Origin: Latrodectus hesperus
Lineage: Eukaryota; Arthropoda; Arachnida; Araneae; Theridiidae
Reading direction: 5' to 3'
Length of the DNA stretch: 64,000 nt
NCBI GenBank assembly: GCA_037975125.1
Contig: CM075851.1
Span: forward strand, 77,615,063-77,679,062
The notes beneath the pieces are model-generated. The model did not search any database. It worked only from the letters and a program-made list of their open reading frames with translations, and was not told the DNA's origin. The position numbers were made by a program, and so were the translations under genes. Below, one piece after another: positions 49,935-64,000 of the stretch. Within the stretch, counting starts at the first letter, position 1. Each line of letters starts with the position of its first letter.

Positions 49935-51590
49935 TTGCATTCTCTTTCGAAATAAAAAAAATAAAGGAAGAGAAACACAAAATGGAGTGGGTAATGAGAT
50001 AAGAATGCTTTATCTGAACGAGGCGAAATCTAGTGGTAGAAAGAGAAGGATGTCAATTATTTTTGTTATGCCTTTTTTAATCGCTTATTATTTTATTTTT
50101 TTTATTCGTTCCCCATTAGTAGTGGATTTCTTTTGTGTGTGTGTATGTGTGTGTCACTTATTTGTTTTACTTTTTTTTCCTTAATTTTTATATCCAGCAC
50201 TAACTGATTGATCATTGTTACATTTATTTAATTAAGTGTATTGCATTTGGTTTGTTTTATTATTATAATCAAAAATATATTGGATAAAATCCATTACAAT
50301 GAGACAAACGACAGGAAAATTCTAAAGTTTATTCGATTTTATACAGTAAATCTTATAATTTTCTTCTTACATAAATTTGTAGAAAATTAGAATTTTCACA
50401 TGGTTTTACTTCATGTTTTTGTAATTATTATAAAATTTTCAACATTATATTTGATTCATAAAGATTCCTATTGTTCATTGGTATTCGCTGTGATGGATTT
50501 TTAATACTTGACAAAATTTACAATCACATGAAGAAAATCCAACTTCAAGCAATATTCATGATTTTTCTTAGGATTTTAATATAAACTCAACTGAAAGTCC
50601 CTCGTTGCAACATGTATAAAATATATTTATAAGATCGTTTTGCTTAAACTTTCATTTAATTGTATTTCTTGGTACAAGGGGATTTAATCACAGATATATT
50701 CGTAATATATTCATAGAATAGCACCTAATTACCATTAAGTTTAGAATTTTTTTAGTATTTAAGACATTAAAATTTTTTGATATGTATTCCGCTAATAATT
50801 TTATAACTTACCAGATATATTTTGTTTCGTTAAATTTTGCAATAATATTTACAAGACAACTGTCAGTCAATGAACAAAGCAATCCGTAAAATATCCTAAC
50901 CCTTTTTGTCTCATAGTCATATTTTATGTATTTATATATAAAAATACAAGTACAAATTTTGCGGATAAGAAATCAGTAATCAAAATAAAATAACAAGAAG
51001 GATTTGGGGAGAATTTATTATTATGCATTATCATTATGCATGTATGAGGATTTTTCATTAATTTAATATTTTTATAAGACTGCAACTAAGTTTTCACCTT
51101 TAAATATGCTTCATAATTAAATTTCATGAAGCATTCTTCCCACAATCATTCATTTAATAAACGATGCTTCTTTTAAAAAATTTATATTATGATTTAAGTT
51201 CATATTTCAAAAATTAACAAGTGTCCAATCATAATATAGAATTTCAAAATCTTCAGTTCTAATTATATATTATTTCCAGATAAATGAATGCAAAATGCCA
51301 ATTTCCTATTTGGAAAATTAGTTTATTTTCATTTAAATAAAAAAAGAATTTTGTGATTTGCGAAGTAATTCGAATCTTAGAAGAGAAATGTGTCATGCAG
51401 TACCTTGTTAATGTAATAAAACTATATATTTTAAACTTGTTTGAATTCACAATATTTTAAATGATTTAATTTTGTCCCACTACTCTTTTAATTCAAGTTA
51501 AAGTATCATTAGTCTCATCCAAATGCAGAAAAACTCGTATAATATCGTGAAGCGGACCCAAGTAGGCTTAGAAGATAACACAGCATAAAC
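49935..51590. other. Divergent intergenic region, P450-2 side
   Basis: Region between the two divergent P450 starts. A 65-codon ORF at 49987-50184 overlaps sequence shared with the 17.6-kb block and is not supported as a gene. No other feature seen. Confidence 0.5.
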
Positions 51591-51599
51591 TCAACTCGA

Positions 51600-52200
51600 G
51601 ACTCGAATATTGAAGGTAAAATTAAGCCAATTAATGCATAAGCTTTGAAGGACTATTTACAAATCCATACAAATGTAAAATGGTAGAACTCTTTTCTGAA
51701 AAGCATGTTGCAAAGTATTCCAAACTTGCTCAAGAATGATCAAATCTGGAAATTTAGATGACTAATGGAAATCTCTGAAATCAGAAGGACGTTTCTAAAA
51801 TCCAAGGGAAGCAACTTTTGAATTTAGAGTTTGAGTGTCATTTAGCTTGAATTATCTAAGTCCACCGGAGTGCAAAATGGACTTTAAAGGATGTAGGTGA
51901 TTAAAATTATGTTTATATATCTGTCTCATATGCCACATTCATTAAAATAATTATATGAAGTCCCACATCATATTAGCTGCTCATTCTCTATACAATCAAA
52001 GTTTCTCTATCCGATTGAACTATCGCTTTAAAATGTGTAGCATCCATAAATTCATGTTTTTTCAATACCCTAATGAGTCTACCCAATACTGTTGGAAACA
52101 GAATAGTCAAATTAAACAATGGGTTTTCCAGTTATCGATAAACCATGATATAGAGATGTTGGTGAACAAAGGTGATGGGTAAATCCTTGTGCCATGCAGC
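51600..52200 (-). mobile_element. Tc1-like transposase C-terminal relic
   Basis: The minus strand reads FPDLIILEQVWNTLQHAFQK near 51770-51700, matching the SPDLxPIExVWxxL signature around the third catalytic residue of Tc1-like transposases. Upstream, HEFMDATHFKAIV near 52060 fits the G-xMD-xx-Y-xxIL region. Heavily decayed; ends not found. Confidence 0.5.
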
Positions 52201-53250
52201 TTATCACAGTACTTGTGCTGGCCTTTAGCTCCGAAACATCATATAAAGTATGAATAGTTCACCCGATAATATTTTTCCCCTGATGATATTGTACCCCCAG
52301 CTTTAAAATTATCAACAGCCTGATGAGATGTTAAAAGATCTCCCTCATTCAAAAATTCTTATCCATCATGATTATCCTACTAATATGTTTGATTTGGTTA
52401 TTTGCAATAAAAATGATTGCATGTAAAAACCATTGTCAGTTAAACTAAACTAATGAATTTTTTCAATAAAAATAAATACAAGATAAAAAAGATAATTAAG
52501 TCCAAAAAATATTAAATTCTTACTATATTTATAAACGTAACTAAAAATTTCTCTCTTTTTTTGTAATTTTGACTAAGTAAAATATTCATGGAACAGTTTA
52601 ATTTTTTACATATAGCGTAACATTAAATTGTTTTTATACCAGTGTTAAACTTGCAATAAAACTATCAACTTATCAATAATTTTTGGAAAATTATTGTTGA
52701 TGAAATAAATATTCTGTTAAAAATATGCTTAGATATTTTATATGATTTATTATTATATGATGATATTATTATTCCTATATTTTTTCTCAGCAGTTAACAT
52801 TGCTTAAGTTTTGACAACTACAAAACTTAGAAAATCAAAAGTGCAAGAAATAAAATATAAAACTTATTATCGCAAAATATGTTAACTCAAAATTAAATTA
52901 ACTGATTATTATTATTTTAAATTAAAATTATTGTATTAAAATTGATAATTTTATTGAAAAATTCAAACGGTGATTAAAAATTAAGTCTTAGTATAAAAAT
53001 AAGAAATATATTTACTTAAACAATGATACTTATAACAAATAGACAAACGGAAATGATTATGCTTAGAAAGTGATAAATGACGAAAGAAATATGTTGAAAC
53101 AAATGATAAAGCCAAAGGTTATAATTTTTATTATCTGCCACTTCAGATATTATATTTTAAAGCTGCATTAAAAGTTTCTCACAAGTTTTTAAATTTTTCT
53201 AAAGTAAAAAACTTTTATTTAATGCTGTTTTTTGACAAAATTGAATGAAC

Positions 53251-64000
<10,750 letters not shown>

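Overview
The window is nuclear DNA from an animal with a very AT-rich, intron-rich genome, most probably an arachnid and likely a spider. The clues are short phase-conserved exons separated by kilobase introns, huge (TA)n microsatellites, tRNA-derived SINEs, RNase-H-bearing LINE remnants, and Tc1/mariner relics. The species is an inference; it cannot be read from the sequence alone. There are no bacterial-style operons or CRISPR arrays.

The organising feature is a cluster of three cytochrome P450 genes of the CYP3 clan (CYP3A-like microsomal monooxygenases). P450-1 is on the minus strand. Its exons 1-9 lie between 13006 and 339, and the gene runs off the left edge before the I-helix and haem-binding exons. 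P450-2, also on the minus strand, is complete: 14 exons between 49834 and 25950 encode 533 residues with the membrane anchor, WxxxR, I-helix, ExxR, PERF-like and haem-cysteine motifs. P450-3 is on the plus strand and diverges from P450-2. Its exons 1-5 lie between 53251 and 62243, and the rest is beyond the right edge. All splice sites are GT/AG. Every homologous exon has exactly the same length in all paralogues (83, 97, 53, 97, 117, 89, 146, 116, 148 nt for exons 1-9), while the introns differ up to several fold.

Layout: 1-13.0 kb P450-1; 13.0-25.9 kb intergenic, holding a repeat block (14.3-15.2), a LINE 3' remnant (15.6-16.2), a possible ghost P450 5' end (17.4-17.6) and duplicated (TA)n units with a hairpin (18.7-19.5); 25.9-49.8 kb P450-2, whose introns hold a tRNA-like SINE (32.8), two Tc1-like relics (34.5 and 42.9), a giant CA-TA-TG array (36.4-36.8), a LINE RNase H remnant (38.1-39.0) and two SINEs of one family with target-site duplications (44.0 and 45.3); 49.8-53.25 kb divergent intergenic region with a Tc1-like relic; 53.25-64 kb P450-3, with long TA arrays, a GC-rich LINE 3' end (58.2-58.6) and an internally deleted mariner (60.48-61.38).

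The three P450s probably arose by local duplication and should act in the endoplasmic reticulum on lipophilic substrates with NADPH-P450 reductase. Their substrates cannot be deduced. I found no convincing new multi-gene system. The most notable points are the His-containing I-helix of P450-2, the strict exon-length conservation, a shared upstream block that may mark a lost P450 copy, and several strong inverted repeats.
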